Assembly (NCBI GenBank): GCA_035048495.1
Contig: CM068551.1
Location: 16,742,248 to 16,806,247, forward strand
Origin: Euptelea pleiosperma
Lineage: Eukaryota; Streptophyta; Magnoliopsida; Ranunculales; Eupteleaceae
Direction: 5' to 3'
DNA length: 64,000 bases
This document shows positions 43,378-56,487 of this stretch, piece after piece; the stretch's first letter is position 1; each line of letters starts with the position of its first letter. The notes below the pieces were generated by a model, which was given only the letters and a program-made list of their open reading frames with translations, made no database searches and had not been told where the DNA came from. A program made the translations under genes and the position numbers.

Positions 43378-43405
43378 AGAAGAGAGAGAGAGAGAGAGAG
43401 AGCGA
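43378..43405 (+). repeat. GA microsatellite in the methyltransferase 5' leader
   Basis: About ten GA dinucleotides some 65 bp before the chosen ATG at 43468. GA/CT repeats are common in plant 5' leaders and promoters. Confidence 0.85.
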
Positions 43406-43467
43406 GCTCCAAATGACAAGGTTCGTGGTTAGGGTTTTAGAAGATTGATTAAGAAGCTAAGGGGATT

Positions 43468-46400
43468 ATGGTTTCTGTAATGTGGCAGAGGGTGAGATTG
43501 AGCTCGAAAAGATGGAATGTTCACTGGTTTTCCTCTGCAATTCAGCGTCGTCGTCTCGAAGACGAGGGAGACTGGTTTTACTCTTCCGAGTGGTGGGGAA
43601 CGGATTCCGATGGTCATGCCGTTATCCGATCGACTTCCGACAAAGGAAATGGCATTGTATCCGTCGTTGCATATCCTTCTTCGAGACCGGTGAGCTTCCC
43701 AAGTCTTCCATTTCTCTGGATACTAAGTTATATGATATTTTGAATTCTCTATTGGAAAATTTATGTTGTTTATAGACGAAATTCAATCCATCGAACAGAC
43801 CGTGTTTGAATGCTGTATATGTGCTGCTGCAGTAATCAAAATTTGCACAAAGTTAAACAAAGCTTAAAACATTAGAAATTGGTTGGTCTCTTGATACTCT
43901 TAGGACCTGTTTGCAATGTCATGCTTTCAGGGTCTAGTCCAGTCCTAGCCCAATTTAGGACTAGTTCGTCACTGGGTAGTTGTCAACCTTGAACGGGAGA
44001 AGAAGAGAGACTATAGGTGAGACTTGTATATTTCATATGATTTATTCATCAAATCGTTTTATGCAAGTCAACAAGCTCCCATGTCTTATTCTTATCCAAG
44101 GCACGCATCTCCTCTACCATAGCAGCTTTTCATCTAGGATGTGCCAACCTTTTTGCCACATAAAAAGGAATCGGGATAGTAGCCACGGAAGTGATGAATG
44201 CCTTTTAGGAAGGAGACAAGGCATCGTAGGATTAAGTAGATGTTTGGAGAGCTCACACATCTCACAATGTAAGTCAGAAAAGGAAATAGAAGTAAATAAA
44301 GTAGGAAATAAGAGTTTCAAGTACTGAAAAGATACATGCCCCAGACGGGCATGCCAACATAGAACTGAAGCTAAACTACTACTACTACTATGAGACTGCA
44401 GTGCTGTGGGCTCAGAAGTACGTCCATCCAGAAGACATAGGCCATTTGCTTCACGTCCAGTGCTAATCGTCCTCCTCGTCTCCAGGTCCTGAAATACATA
44501 TAAGGAATGAAAAAGGTCACACTACAATTTAGCTGGCGAGTAAGGACACTCACAGACAATAGGTTAGAAGTAAAAGTAGGAACATGCAATACATAAGATA
44601 AAGGGAATTGAAGAGAGGGAAGAATATTCCCTTTCCCAGATATAGAAGATAATGTGCCATCAATATTTATAATCTTATCTCGACCTGAACAAATAGAATA
44701 GGTAGAAAACAAGGAAGACATACCCGTCATGTGTTCTGAAGCCCCTAAATCAATGATCCAGGAGGGACTAGATGAAGGAATGGACATATGATGGGTAGGT
44801 CTAATATTACTTGACTGAGCAAAAGAAGTTAATAGTGTGGCAGAAGGACCATCAAGCTGATTGAGCAAGCGTCGAAGTGTTGCAATCTCGGCAACAGAGA
44901 TACCAAAAGGGGAAGCCGAGGTGGAAGAACTTGGCTGTGGCTGTCTCTGAGGAGGGAAAGGAGCATCGAGACTGGCAGCATGAGTACCAGAAGATCCTGT
45001 CTGATTAGGGCGACTACGGAGCTTCCAACATCAATCAGGAGGGCTTCCCAGCTAAAGAACCAGTAGGAGCATAAGACGGAGCAGAAGTAGGATGCTGATA
45101 AGGTCGGCCTTTTTGAGTCTGTTGAGGCTGGTAGACAGGAGAAGCAGAGGATGTGGCCAGGGCTTACCGTTCGAGATTGGATGCTCATCCTGGAGAGATA
45201 TCCGTCGACTCTCCTCACTCTGAAGGTAGTCATAGACCTCACTGAGAGAGGGAAGATCTGCCCGGCTACTGAGGATCTGAACCTGAGCAAGCTCGTACGA
45301 CGGATTGAGCCCAGAAAGGAATTCAAATATCCTACCCTTCTCCACATGTCGCTGATATGGAATGACATCCTCAGGGCATGCTCAGGGCATGGAGGCTGAT
45401 AGGCATACTAGTAATCTAGCTCCTACTGTATGCTGTAGAGAGAGGTATAGTACTCAGCAAGAGACTTCTCCCCTTGCCTGAACTGGGAGATACTCTGCTT
45501 CAACTGGAAGGCCCTGCGCTGTTGGGAATAGGTCTTCATAGTAGTCTCCCAAACCTCTTGAGCCGTGCACATAAACAAGAAACTCCGGCTGATATCATGC
45601 TGCATAGAATTGAGGAGCCAAGACATAACAATAAGGTCATTACTCCCATTGTCGATACGTGGGATCGGTCTTAGCCGGCTCAGCTGTATCCCTAGTAGCC
45701 TACTTTAAATAATTCTTGCCGTCGAATTTCGCTGAAGTGATTTGCAATCCAGGGTTCTCGTAAGCCAACTGATGCACCATAGACCCTCTTGCTCCACTGG
45801 AGGTGGCTTCCGTGTTCATATGGGACCCTGAAGGATTACCCGTGACAGGCGGTGGAGTATCCATAAATAATCAAGGGAGATTGAAGACGAAGAAGAACCA
45901 AATCGCACACACACAAGTTGTAGAAGATATCCCTATCAGAAGGGAAGGAATTTAGAGCACAAAAGAGGCCTTAATTACTGTTTAAAGGCCAAAATATTGC
46001 ATAAGAGAGTGCCGGAAGCGGTACAAAGTGGACAATCAGCCACGAACCCATCTGAAATCCTCCTAGATGACCCCACAATGATCCACAAGAGTGGCAGCAA
46101 GCATTAGCATGTCTGGAAGAGGAACTATAGATGAAGATCAGCACAAATAACCCCCCCAAATTTGATGCTGGCGACAACTAGAATGGAGAGAAATCCATCC
46201 ACCGCACTCATCTTAATCAAATCAGGTGAGACTTGTTGCAATAGTCTCCTATGATAGTAGGGAGGTAAATCACATCAAAGAACATGACCATGAACAGCCA
46301 TAGAGATCGGGAGATCGATTGGATAAAAAAAACCAAAAAAACGAAGTAGAGTTTCAGACCTGAGGATGATGAAGTCCGTACAGCTGATGACGTCAGCATG

Positions 46401-49400
46401 ATGTCAGTACTTCTCCGATGTGTCTCCGGGGCCTCCTCTAGTCTCTGATCCTCTGGTGTGGCTCTGATACCAAGTTAAATTGGAGCTAGGGTTCCGAAGA
46501 AGAAGAAGAGAGGAGAGAGAAGAGAGAAGAGAAAGAGAGAATAGGATGTCATGTGTGTAGCACATGACTCTATAAATCTTATTTATATAAAGGGGACATT
46601 ACCAAAAGACAAGTATACCCCTCACAACAAGGGGTATTTACAGAATAGCTAAAATACGTATAAAATACGTATTTGGTAACAATAGCCACTTTATCTTATG
46701 CCATTAAAACATGCACACCCCCACACATTCTAAGACAGATGAAAAAAGAAAGAACATAAATTAGGGCCACTGTATATAATTCAAACCAAAACTACAAACA
46801 CCAGTTTCTTTCTCACCTCAAGGGTCGAGGGCAAACGTTGGATGTGGAGCCATTGTCTGTGAACTTTTCACACAACAAAGACAAGAATTGCTGGTAGGGC
46901 TTTCAGAGTATGCTTCGTTGAATGTGAAACCTGGTTGATGTGTCAAGATTGTAACGACACGATCTTGGTGTGAAACAAGCAAGGTGGTCGATTGTTGCAC
47001 ATTGGTAAACGCATTAGGTATACTCTCTTGGATTGTAATGCCTTGATTTTTTTTAAAAGACAGGCAAGGGTTCTATGCAAATGACTGGTACAATCTGTCA
47101 CTTCATAATACCTTAACTTTGCTGGTCACGAATGTGAAGGTTATTTATTTGATGAGTTAATCCTGGTGTTGTGTTTTAGGATCTTACCTGTATCCAGAAA
47201 TTGATTACATGCTTATTTTGAATGCTAAAGTTGGTTTGAAGATAGAGAAATATTCTGCATTTATGCATTTTTTCAAATTTATCTTGCTTAAGAATTTTCC
47301 TTTTTTGTGCCTTTTCTTTCATACATCTGATTACTGATCTGTTTCTGATCCATCTGCTGTCAATTATATATATGATGAGGCAATCTTTGCCGCATATTGT
47401 GGTGAGTGTTCATGTTATATTTTGTTTCAGGATGCAGTTCAATGGACGGCGATGGAGAAATGGCTTCAGCAAAGGTATGCAAAGATACAACCAGAGAATG
47501 AACACAATGGAAACTTTAAGATACTCGGTTATCAATGGCGCGTACTTCGATTTAATGAAACCACTCGCCAAAGTACGGTTAAAATAATGGCTGCTTACAG
47601 GAAATCAGACCCCAGCTCAATTGTTTTTATGCAGCAACCACATATTTTGGCTGTTCCATGTAAATTCCTTCACTTTATTCTCAGCAATCTAATTTCAGCT
47701 AAAAGAGCAGTACGCAATTTGAAGTTTGTCTCATCCCTGAAGGACTTTTCCCACTATAAAGTTTGTCAATTCTATGTCAACTTTTTCTGGTTATAATTGT
47801 GCTACAGATAGTTTCTTGCAGAGTAACAATCACTTGAGAAGCTGTGGTTTAAATGTTGCAATTAGAATGCACTCTAGTGCAAGTATAATTCTTAGTTTGT
47901 ATATAGTAACAAGCTAGTCAAGAATCTCTCCATTCCTGCTTGAGAGTTGTGACCTTGGAAACTTCAAAAGCTTGTCTTCCTTAGGATAGGAAAAAATTGA
48001 AGGCACACAGAATTTTTGTGGTTCACCACTAAGGGCTACATTCACGGGTGAGACAGTCATGAGCTTCCACTATATGTGATTCGAACCGAATATACAAAAT
48101 AACTCTAAAATATGCTCAAATAGTTTGGAATCCGCAAATCAAAACAAATAATCCTGTTTCACTCCTTAAGCAATGCTTTTTTGAGGACGAAAACACCCCA
48201 AACAAGCAGCCAAAAGTTCAGGTTGAGGTGCTTTCCCCGACCCCAAATATTAGGGTCAAGGTCTAGTTGACTGAAGAGTTTGATAACACCAATGGTTATG
48301 TAATGAAATTGGAAACACCCCACTCAAATCATATGGATTGATCTTGTGGGAAATCGAATTGCATCTTTACCACTTTCAAAAAGGGGAGAAAAAGAGGACA
48401 GAAAAAAATCGAGCTTGAGATATGGTTGGAAATTTCTTACCTTGGAATCACTGAAAAGTAGGGTTTCCATAATTAGAGTGTCACACCCTAACAATCTAGG
48501 CTTCACACCTTGGTTCTTGAGTCTCACACCCAAGGAGTGTGGTATCAAACCACACAAAGAGAGTTCCCTAAAGTTCAATTCAAATTCCAATAATCTCTTG
48601 CATCCCTCTTTATTTGACCACTAAAACCACTTCAACCTTCCTACTAACAGAAACCACCAAAAAGGAACATAATTAAAGAATCTCAAAACATGCTTAGAAT
48701 GGACTACTAACCTTTTCGACTCAACTCTACTTGATGAAATTATAAATTATATTTTAAAAACAAATATAGATTGTACCCCACTTTTTTTTTTACAAGAAAC
48801 ATTTCCTAAAAAAAGAATTTTGTAGGGGATTCTAACATCCCTTTGTTTACTTATCAAGAAAAAAAACACCCCTTTGTTGATTCATGATGAAATCACACAT
48901 CATCTTCTCTACACCTCTACGCATTCAATATCAGTCGTTCATCGTCAAATCCCAGGAAGTCGAACTAGTGGGATTTATTAAAATCCTATTCCTCTATCCT
49001 GTGAACTGGAAAGTAATCCTTAAAAAGACATGTTAAGACTGGGTAAGAGTCTGACCTCAAATAAAGTTGGTAAGAGAACTCTTATCTCAGATACAGTTGA
49101 TGTTATCTGCATGTTATTGCACATGTTTCTCCAGTTTTAGTAGGAATCGTAATTTTCTTTTTAAATTCTTCGAACAATTAAAGCACATCATAATTTCTGA
49201 TTTTAGTTTTTGACATTGTAATTTAACCAAGAAACTAGTGCAGGATGGAATACCTCCACATCCTCCATCTAAAATTAGGCATTCTATTTCACCGAAGAAT
49301 TATCTTGAGCTAGGATCATTTGGTTTCCATATTCACATAAATCGAACATTGACACTATGACTTGTAAAATATCTGCCTTGCCCACGAGTCATGTCAGCAA

Positions 49401-52400
49401 TTACTACTATCTTGTGAGATATTAGAGTCTCACTGGACGTGTTAGATTGGTTTGTGATCAAACGAATCACTAAGATTTGTGGTGGATTCATTAATTGACA
49501 AGTTTCCCAAAAATTTTTAGTATTTATTTTAGGGTTTATTTTTTAGTATTAATTTTCAATTTAATTTTTTGTTCTACAATTTTTTGGGTACATCTCTCCA
49601 TCTTGTTGAACCTTTATCATTTACACTATCCCTTTTAAGGGGAAGATAATCTTGCCTTCATGATGAAGGGGCCCCATGGTAGATTGCATAAGCTAGAAAA
49701 GGAAAAAATAAGTACAAAAAGCTTGCTTACTATAAAAGTACAAAGAAAAGAGGGATAAAAAGACCTTTACACCTTCTATGAGATCGTGTTCTTCTCTTTC
49801 TTTACAATGGTGTGTTCGTTCTTCTTCTCCAAGTTTTCTTTCTTGTCTCTTGCCTTTTTTTCCCCTCGTCCTTCTCTTTCTTTCTTTTTTTCCCCTCGTC
49901 CTTCTCTTTCTTTCTTTTTTTCCCCTTTTTTCAGGGTAAGTATTCATCTATTGATAGAAATGGGTAGGTGCTTGTGAGTAATACGAAAAGAGAATATCAT
50001 AGTTGTCTCCAGATGAGTTTCTCATAACAAACTTTATATTTTACCATAAGGTACTATGCTTACTTTCCTTAAGTCGTAAGCAAAGAGATTTTGCTGCCGA
50101 CAACAATCAAAGGAAAGGTTCAGTAAACTACTGAGTAGGGTGGTTTAGTGGTCCTAAAGATAAGGTTGTTCAGTGACTGATTGATAGGGTAGATTGGATG
50201 AGTTACTGTGGTTTGGTGATCAATGGGTAGGGTGGTTTGGTTACCCATGGGTAAATGAAGCACCCACCCGTAGTTTATTTTGGAATTGACAGGTAGCGTG
50301 ACTTGGTGCCTTATGTGTAAGCATTTTAGAGTACTCAAGGTTAGGATATTTAGAAATCCATGGGTTGGGATACTTTGAAGATAACTTTTCAAGCGTCACC
50401 AGGAGCTCTTGGACTTTCCACTAGCTTTAATTTTAGCATGTAAGAAGTCTTATCTTTATGGAACCTTTTTGTCTTTCTTCAGTTGTGGTTGTTGGGATGG
50501 TTCACTAAGGTGCATGTATCACATGAGCTGTAACCTTGGAGAAAAATTCTTGTGCATAAATACATACATAAGAGGTACACAAACAACAAGCCAAGACATC
50601 CTTATGAATGTGTGTGGAGTCATGTTTGTAGCTAAAGAAAGAATATCCAAATGGAAAAGAGGAGTTACATGCGAGTGGATGAGTTGAAGCCTGCACTTAA
50701 TGAAAGCTTCTCATATGTAAGCATGCACATCAAGAATGTACACGTGAGTGTGTGAACATGTGCATTAAAATGCGTACACATGATCAATGATGTTCCAAAG
50801 TGTGGACACGAGTTTATAGAAGAAAGGAGCACCATTAGATCAATTCCCACATAAGAAAAGTGTGATGCCACCAATTTCATTAAGAAAATGTCATTGGGCA
50901 ATTGTCATGAACACGTAAAGGCATTAATACTTGATTAGATGCAAAAAAGCAAGATGTAGTGTCTAATAAGGACATAATCATTTGGATTTGATTGAAGCTA
51001 AATAGGTAAGACACAGGGTGTCTAAACAAGATATAAAATGTATAATGAAAGCATTGCTGTTTGATCAAATAAACAAAACTAAGGAGTCTAAAAATCGCAT
51101 CGTTGTCATATCAAAAGCAAAGGCGTAAGATCATGAGTGTCTTCGAAGCAAACACAACCCCAACAACCAGTATTGAAGAAAGACAAAGGGACGCCGTAAG
51201 ATTGGTCTGCGCACAACTCGTATAGAAAGTCCAAGTTGGTGCCTGAAAAGTTTCTTCGAAGTACCTCAACTCCTAGCTTTCGATATTGCCTAACCTTAGG
51301 TACTTCGGAATGCCTATCGATTGGGCACCAAGTCACCGTACCCATCTGTTCTAAAATTACCTACCTATGGGTGCTTCAAAATTTTCCATAGGCGACGAAA
51401 CCGCCCAATTTTTTGTTCACCTATTGGTCAAACCTACCCATCACAAGTGTCAGTCACTCAACAACTTTATCTATTGGCTCCAAAACATCTTAACTTACCC
51501 TGTAAGGAAAGAAGATAAATGAGAGAAGAGAGAGAAAAGGAGAGGAGAAAGCAAGAGGCTAAATAGAGAAGACTTGGAGGAAAAGAAGAAGCATCATCTT
51601 GAAGAATGAGAAGGCTCTATCGTAGAGGTATAAAGACCTCTTCCTCCATGCCTTTGTTCCCTTTTGTTGTTAATATTTTTCTAGTAGGCAAGCTTCTTGT
51701 ACTTTTTTTTTTCTTTTTCTTTTCTTTCTTTCTTATATAAGTTATCATGGGGGCCCCTTCATCTTTAAATCAAGGATATTTCTCACTAATGGAGCGAGTG
51801 TAACTGAAATCTCAAAAGACAAAGAAATGTACCAATAAAATTGTAACAGAAAAAAAATGGCTTACCTTGGGGATTTGTTGATATGAATCTGACACAAACT
51901 TCAGCAGTTTGTTTGATCACTATAACATGCCTATATCTTCCACGTAAAAAGTTGATTATTGTGAGTTGAACAACAAGCAATGCACATAAAACTACTGTTG
52001 TTTGTCGTAGGTTATCTTTATTATATGTTTATCCAATTTATGAACAATGAAAGTTGTTTTAATGATCATCACATTTAGCTCTCTTGATTTCTATATTAAG
52101 TTTTCCTCTTTGATTCATAAATGCTCTTCAGCCTCTTCTCATTTAGGAAAACTTTTTGATACGCCATTGTTTTGCAACAAACAGTTGAAGCCTTGTAAAT
52201 TTTTTTTAATCGGCAAAAATGCCTTCAGAAATAATTGTATTAACCAAATGGGCACATAGTTTAATTGACCTTTTATTATAACACTCGAACATGTTGATTA
52301 CCATAAGAACAGGCTTAAAGCCAAACAACTCATTCCCACAGTATCTAGCCTTGACTTTTGGCATTAATGAATTTGCCTTTTAGGTGGATGATGTGACCTG

Positions 52401-55400
52401 ATGTATATAGTACATATTTCATTTGCAACTTCATGTACAAATTGTCACTCTCTTATATTTTTGGTTTTCACTTGATTTTACAAGTTTATGTACTTCCAAC
52501 ATTTAACAATTTTGTGGTTTAAATAGATCTCATTTTTTTGATAAGTGTATATGTAGCATTAAAAATGGGGAAAACCCTGCAAGAACAAACAAAGGCGGAT
52601 CTAGTTCCTTAAACAAGGAGAAGATACCCCTGACAACTTTTCCCATCTAAAAACAAAATCTTCAAAAAAATCCCCTAAAATCTGGGGAAATAGAAGACCA
52701 TAGATAAAGAAGAGCTTTCACTTTCAAGACTACTTCATGAATCTCTTCTTCTTTTCCTTCAAAAACCAGAGAATTCCTCTCCTTCCAGACAGCCCATAAA
52801 ATAGCAAAAGGGAGAATACCCCAAAGATATCGGCCTTTCCCCAAGAAAGACTCTGCCGAATTACCTCGGAAAAAACCACTCACGTGTTACGGGACCACAA
52901 ATGGTATGCCAAATAATGTGAAGAAAGCCCGCTACACCTCATGAGTAAATCTGCGGTGAATGAGCACGTGAACTACAGATTCAACGTCAGACTCATACAA
53001 AACACACCTGTTCGGCATCATAGATCTCATTTGAAAAGAGGGAATTCTCGTCATAACTTTCTTTCTTGTAATCTTTCTTTTTTCTCTTTAAAGCTGTTAC
53101 TTATAAGAAGACATTTATATTATTGTGTATTTTTTTAAGCATCTCATGAGATAAAGTCTATGTCTATGTATGCTAGTTTCTTATGAATCATTTGATATAA
53201 TTTATATTGTAGAAGTTTCCTATGCTGTTCCCATCTAGAGCTCTCGCATTCTTGTCTTCTTGACAATTTTCTGGTAGTTGTTCTTTACTATCTGTTTTCA
53301 TGTTTATCTTGATAGTCGGACTGTAATTAGGCATATGAGGAATTTGATAGCTGGTTGTGTTTGAATTTTAGTAAGTATGCTTCTATATTTTATGCTGGTG
53401 TCATTGATACCTATGCTTCTATATGTTATGACGGTGTCATTGATACCTATGGCTATACTTGCTTTTGAATGCATGGTATATTGTTTGTATTTGTTATTAT
53501 GTCTTCGATACGGGTAACCCCAGGTTAAAATAATTTCCTGATAATTTTTTTTTAACTTTAGGCTTTGCTATCATTTTAAGATCCTGTTTTGATTCTAGTG
53601 TCATTTGTTAGATCTAAAGAGCATGATGTCAGTTGGATTGGCTGCCGTAGCATCTTGCCATTATGATCTCATTAATGCGGTTCACGGAATGAAACCTATG
53701 CATATTTTATGCATTGGTCATGGTGGTGGAAGCCTACCTTTATTTTTGGCTAGTAAAATTCAAGGTGAGAAGTCCCTATATTTTCTTCTCCAGTATTGTG
53801 CTCTTAGACAAAATCACCAAAACATGCTGTAGACATGCTATAAGATACCATTGATTGGCCTTTTTACTGAATTGATCTTGTTGTGTCTATTGAGTACTTT
53901 CATGGTCTACACTACTAAATAAGACTTTTAAGTAACAGATCTTTCTTATTACTAGATGAACTATATAAATGGTTCTTTGATTGATGAAACTGTTCATTCT
54001 ATGAAATTTAAAGATATTTTAGAAGTTAGGTTTATTCTCAATCAAACCTGATTTAAAAGTTCTGACTTTTTTGCTTGATTGTGGCTTGAGTCCAGGTCTA
54101 TTTGAGACGTGTTTCTAGTTTTTGGGGTCCATTAGGTTGAGTCTTGTGGTTTGTGAATAAAGGAAAAAGTTAGACTAAAAAAAATAGAGAAGTAATGAAG
54201 ATAGCCCGCAAGTACTTAAAGATTTGTTCTATGGAACAAGTAAAAATTAAAAGATAGGTTTCAGACATAAGCTCTAGTTGAATAGACACTAAATAACAAC
54301 AGAAATGCAGTCAAAATTGACAAATTTAGTGCTTTAAGGAGCTGGGATATCCTAAAAGAGTTGGTACTCAGTTAAATTTCAAAGTTGTGAAACAGTGAAA
54401 TGTGGAGCATGGATCAAGGTCTTGGGATAGGGGCCAGATCGGTCGGCGCCTATCCTGGTCCAGATTGACCAACTTAGTCTTGGGTCGTCTCACTCAAGAT
54501 GATGTGAGCCCCCTATAGCAAATAGCTTGTCTTGGGCGAGACAACCCCAAGACCGTATTGTTTGATCCCTGCCGATCCCTTGAACCATGACGTGGATCTA
54601 GTCAACCTGAAAGAAAATCAAATAAAAAACATTATTCCCAGTTTCAAACAATATATAAGCATAAAACTTGAATATATACTTCAGAATTGAAAGTTTAGAT
54701 CTTTGGTACTGGTCTTTGCCCACAAAACCAGTGTCAACTTCTCAAAGACGTTTAAGCTAGTGTCTATGTGGCAAAGACATGGACACTAGTGTTGGTGCCC
54801 AACACTGATACGGAATGTCAGACACGCTGAATCCCACAAACCCGATACGTTACATGTCCATACAATTCATTCCTTATGCTGAAAGACATCTTTTAAATAC
54901 TTTAGTCCATGTCAAGTATACAACATAGAATAATGTATTTAGATTAACCTGACATACATTAAAATCGCATAAACCATATATAAATAATATTCAACAAAAT
55001 ATTTGAATAAATTGAGATTCGTTTGAAAAGGTGTGTCGGCATGTGTCCGACACCTGAATGCGGCGCACTGTCCAACACGACAAATTCTTAGAAAACGAAG
55101 TGTCCTTGTTACATAGGCTAGTGTAGTCACCAATCAGATTATCGATGCTGTAATTTTCGTGCTGGTTGTCTTTGCTGTGATCACAGATGCCTTTACTGTA
55201 ATATATACCTGATTTGCTTCAACTTGTCATATATGAATTATTCAGAAGTAGTTCACTACAGAATTTTTTGCTTCCATCCTAAATGAAAGTTATTGATAAT
55301 AACCATAGAACTTGAGAGAAGACAAAACTTTCATTATTTAGAAATTACCACTATACTTCCGTTGCTTTCTGAATGGCAAAATCGACTACTGCTAATCATT

Positions 55401-56149
55401 CGATCAGAAGTCTGACTGCTGAATTCCTTACCTCTTCAGGTGCAATTGTCCACGTTGTCGAAATCGATTCACTTGTTATCTCAGCCTCCATCCAAGCAAT
55501 GGGTTTTCCTGCTTTTGCAATGATGAAACCTTCGGGTGAACGTTTACATTCTCATCCTGAAATGATTGATGAGGTATTGTGGAAAGGCACCCACGAGAGG
55601 TTGTTCCTCTACGAATCAGATGCTGAAAAGTTCATCCTAAACACCACCAATCTCTACGACCTGGTCTTCATCGATGCTTATGATGGTGAAGACATATTCC
55701 CGCGCAAGCTCTGGGACCCAGAAGGTCTGTTTCTGAAAGCTCTCAGAAATCAGCTTCATCCTGAGCATGGTACAGTCGTTGTGAACCTTCACTCAGACTC
55801 TGATATCTTTGACCCAGATGGGAATGCTACTCCATTTTTCCTACACCAGCTTCTACCCATGGGTAAGTATGTTTCACAAGTGTGTCGGGCGTACAAGGAT
55901 GTGTTAGTTGGGAGTGGAAATGCTTCTAGTGGGAAGGAGGGTTTTGGGTTGGGTTTTACAGTTTCAGTTCCTTGGCTCTGCAACACATCTCTTGTTGTGT
56001 GCAGAGGTTTTGGGCGGGGTGGTGTGATTCCAAACAGGGATTTGGTTTTAAATACACTCATATCCAATTCCCATGAAGTGGAAAATGTTCTTAATTTGCC
56101 ATTCTCATGCTTGCAGTACATAAAAGGAGGATTTATTTTGGTTGATTAA
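43468..56149 (+). CDS. SAM-dependent methyltransferase superfamily protein (four exons)
   Basis: Exons 43468-43689, 47431-47659, 53612-53764, 55440-56149. All introns are GT-AG, phases agree, CDS 1314 bp (437 aa), stop TAA 56147-56149. An in-frame TAA lies 18 nt before the ATG. Motif I, ILCIGHGGGSLPLFLA, is at residues 182-197 (glycine loop GHGGG 186-190). The acidic post-I strand VHVVEIDSLVI is at 205-215, with E209 and D211 near the expected ribose-binding position. LYDLVFIDAYDGEDIFP (273-289) is the motif II region as in spermidine-synthase-like and METTL13-like folds. The N-terminal half has no recognised domain. The substrate is unknown; a full spermidine synthase signature is not seen. 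Introns 1-3 are 3.7, 6.0 and 1.7 kb and hold transposons. Confidence 0.88.
44030..46681 (-). mobile_element. 5' half of a Ty1/Copia element with one LTR, in intron 1 of the methyltransferase gene
   Basis: On the minus strand: an LTR from about 46681 (TGTTACC) to 46481 (CTCCA), a primer-binding site TTGGTATCAGAGC at 46473-46461 (initiator Met tRNA type), then gag from an ATG at 45862 (MDTPPPVTGNPSGSHMNTEA; SWLLNSMQHDISRSFLF). Next come protease (WIIDLGASEHMTG, with DLGAS instead of DSGAS), integrase zinc region (FQYLKLLFP; CEMCELSKH) and the start of RT (DKNKTWELVDL). Frame breaks occur. The 3' half and second LTR are missing. Confidence 0.8.
46481..46681 (-). repeat. Copia LTR, single copy
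   Basis: On the minus strand it starts TGTTACCAAATACG and ends CTAGCTCCA, just before the tRNA-type primer-binding site. A TTATATAAAT-like box and a GA-rich region lie within it. About 201 bp. No partner LTR was found at the other end of the fragment. Confidence 0.65.
47660..49619 (+). other. Left part of intron 2 of the methyltransferase gene
   Basis: AT-rich intron sequence. Short frames at 48324-48624 on both strands have no family resemblance. No element could be delimited. Confidence 0.5.
49620..51800. mobile_element. 2.1-kb element with about 0.5-0.75 kb inverted repeats, in intron 2 of the methyltransferase gene
   Basis: The left arm (about 49620-50400) and the right arm (about 51240-51800) are reverse complements throughout with gaps. 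Matching blocks include GATGAAGGGGCCCC near both outer ends, AGCTTGC(T/C)TACTA, AAGGTTGTTCAGTGACTGA with AAAGTTGTTGAGTGACTGA, GTGACTTGGTGCC, and CAAGGTTAGG with TAAGGTTAGG. The right arm carries CTTATATAAG. The centre (50400-51240) has no recognised protein. Could be a Mutator-type element with long terminal inverted repeats, or two LTRs in opposite orientation. Confidence 0.65.
49861..49930. repeat. 30-bp pyrimidine-rich minisatellite, about 2.3 copies
   Basis: The unit TCCCCTCGTCCTTCTCTTTC followed by TTTCTTTTTT is at 49861-49890 and 49891-49920, with a partial third. It lies inside the left arm of the inverted-repeat element; the right arm lacks the expansion. Confidence 0.9.
52540..53030 (-). 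mobile_element. L1-type LINE 3' end fragment
   Basis: Minus-strand translation gives PNRCVLYESDVESVVHVLIH (zf-RVT), then GKGRYLWGILPFAILWAVWK and ERNSLVFEGKEEEIHEVVLK, ending in the usual LINE tail near TTTTTTGATAAG (plus strand, 52536-52547). Frame shifts separate the pieces. It lies in intron 2 of the methyltransferase gene, antisense to it. Confidence 0.75.
54418..54589. mobile_element. Small hAT-like MITE in intron 3 of the methyltransferase gene
   Basis: Ends CATGGATCAAGG and CCTTGAACCATG are inverted copies with one mismatch. Flanking octamers ATGTGGAG and ACGTGGAT agree at 6 of 8. Inside, CTTGGG..AGGCGCC- and CCCAAGAC-type words mirror each other. 172 bp, no coding capacity. Confidence 0.5.
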
Positions 56150-56479
56150 TCCTCGTAATTGCATGCATGCATACATGACTGAATTTTGAAATGAAAATAG
56201 TCATACAATTTTGATCGAAAAACTCCTGATGTATGGCGCTACCTGCGTGCTAGGTTGATGAACCCATGCTATGCTATAGATTGGATAATTGTGGTCATTC
56301 GATTATATTTTAGATTTGACAATTCAACGGTTCGTCAGTTCATGTAATCATGTGTCAATAATTCAATATGTTCTGCTGTATTGTAGATCATTCCTGCTGT
56401 TGGTTGTTGCTTATGTAGACTGTAGAGCTAAAATAATGATAAAATTTAGCCTGGGTTGACACTACAGACTTCATACCCA
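56150..56479 (+). other. 3' flank of the methyltransferase gene
   Basis: Probably 3' untranslated sequence and short intergenic DNA; nothing else seen before the hAT-like MITE at 56488. Confidence 0.5.
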
Positions 56480-56487
56480 GTTAAAAC

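Noticed and set aside
50120..50392. 90-aa minus frame in the inverted-repeat element
   Set aside because: The composition reflects GGGTAGGGTGGTTTGG-type repeats in the arm; the matching frame is not kept in the other arm.
55789..56121. 110-aa minus frame over the last methyltransferase exon
   Set aside because: Antisense shadow of a well-supported exon.
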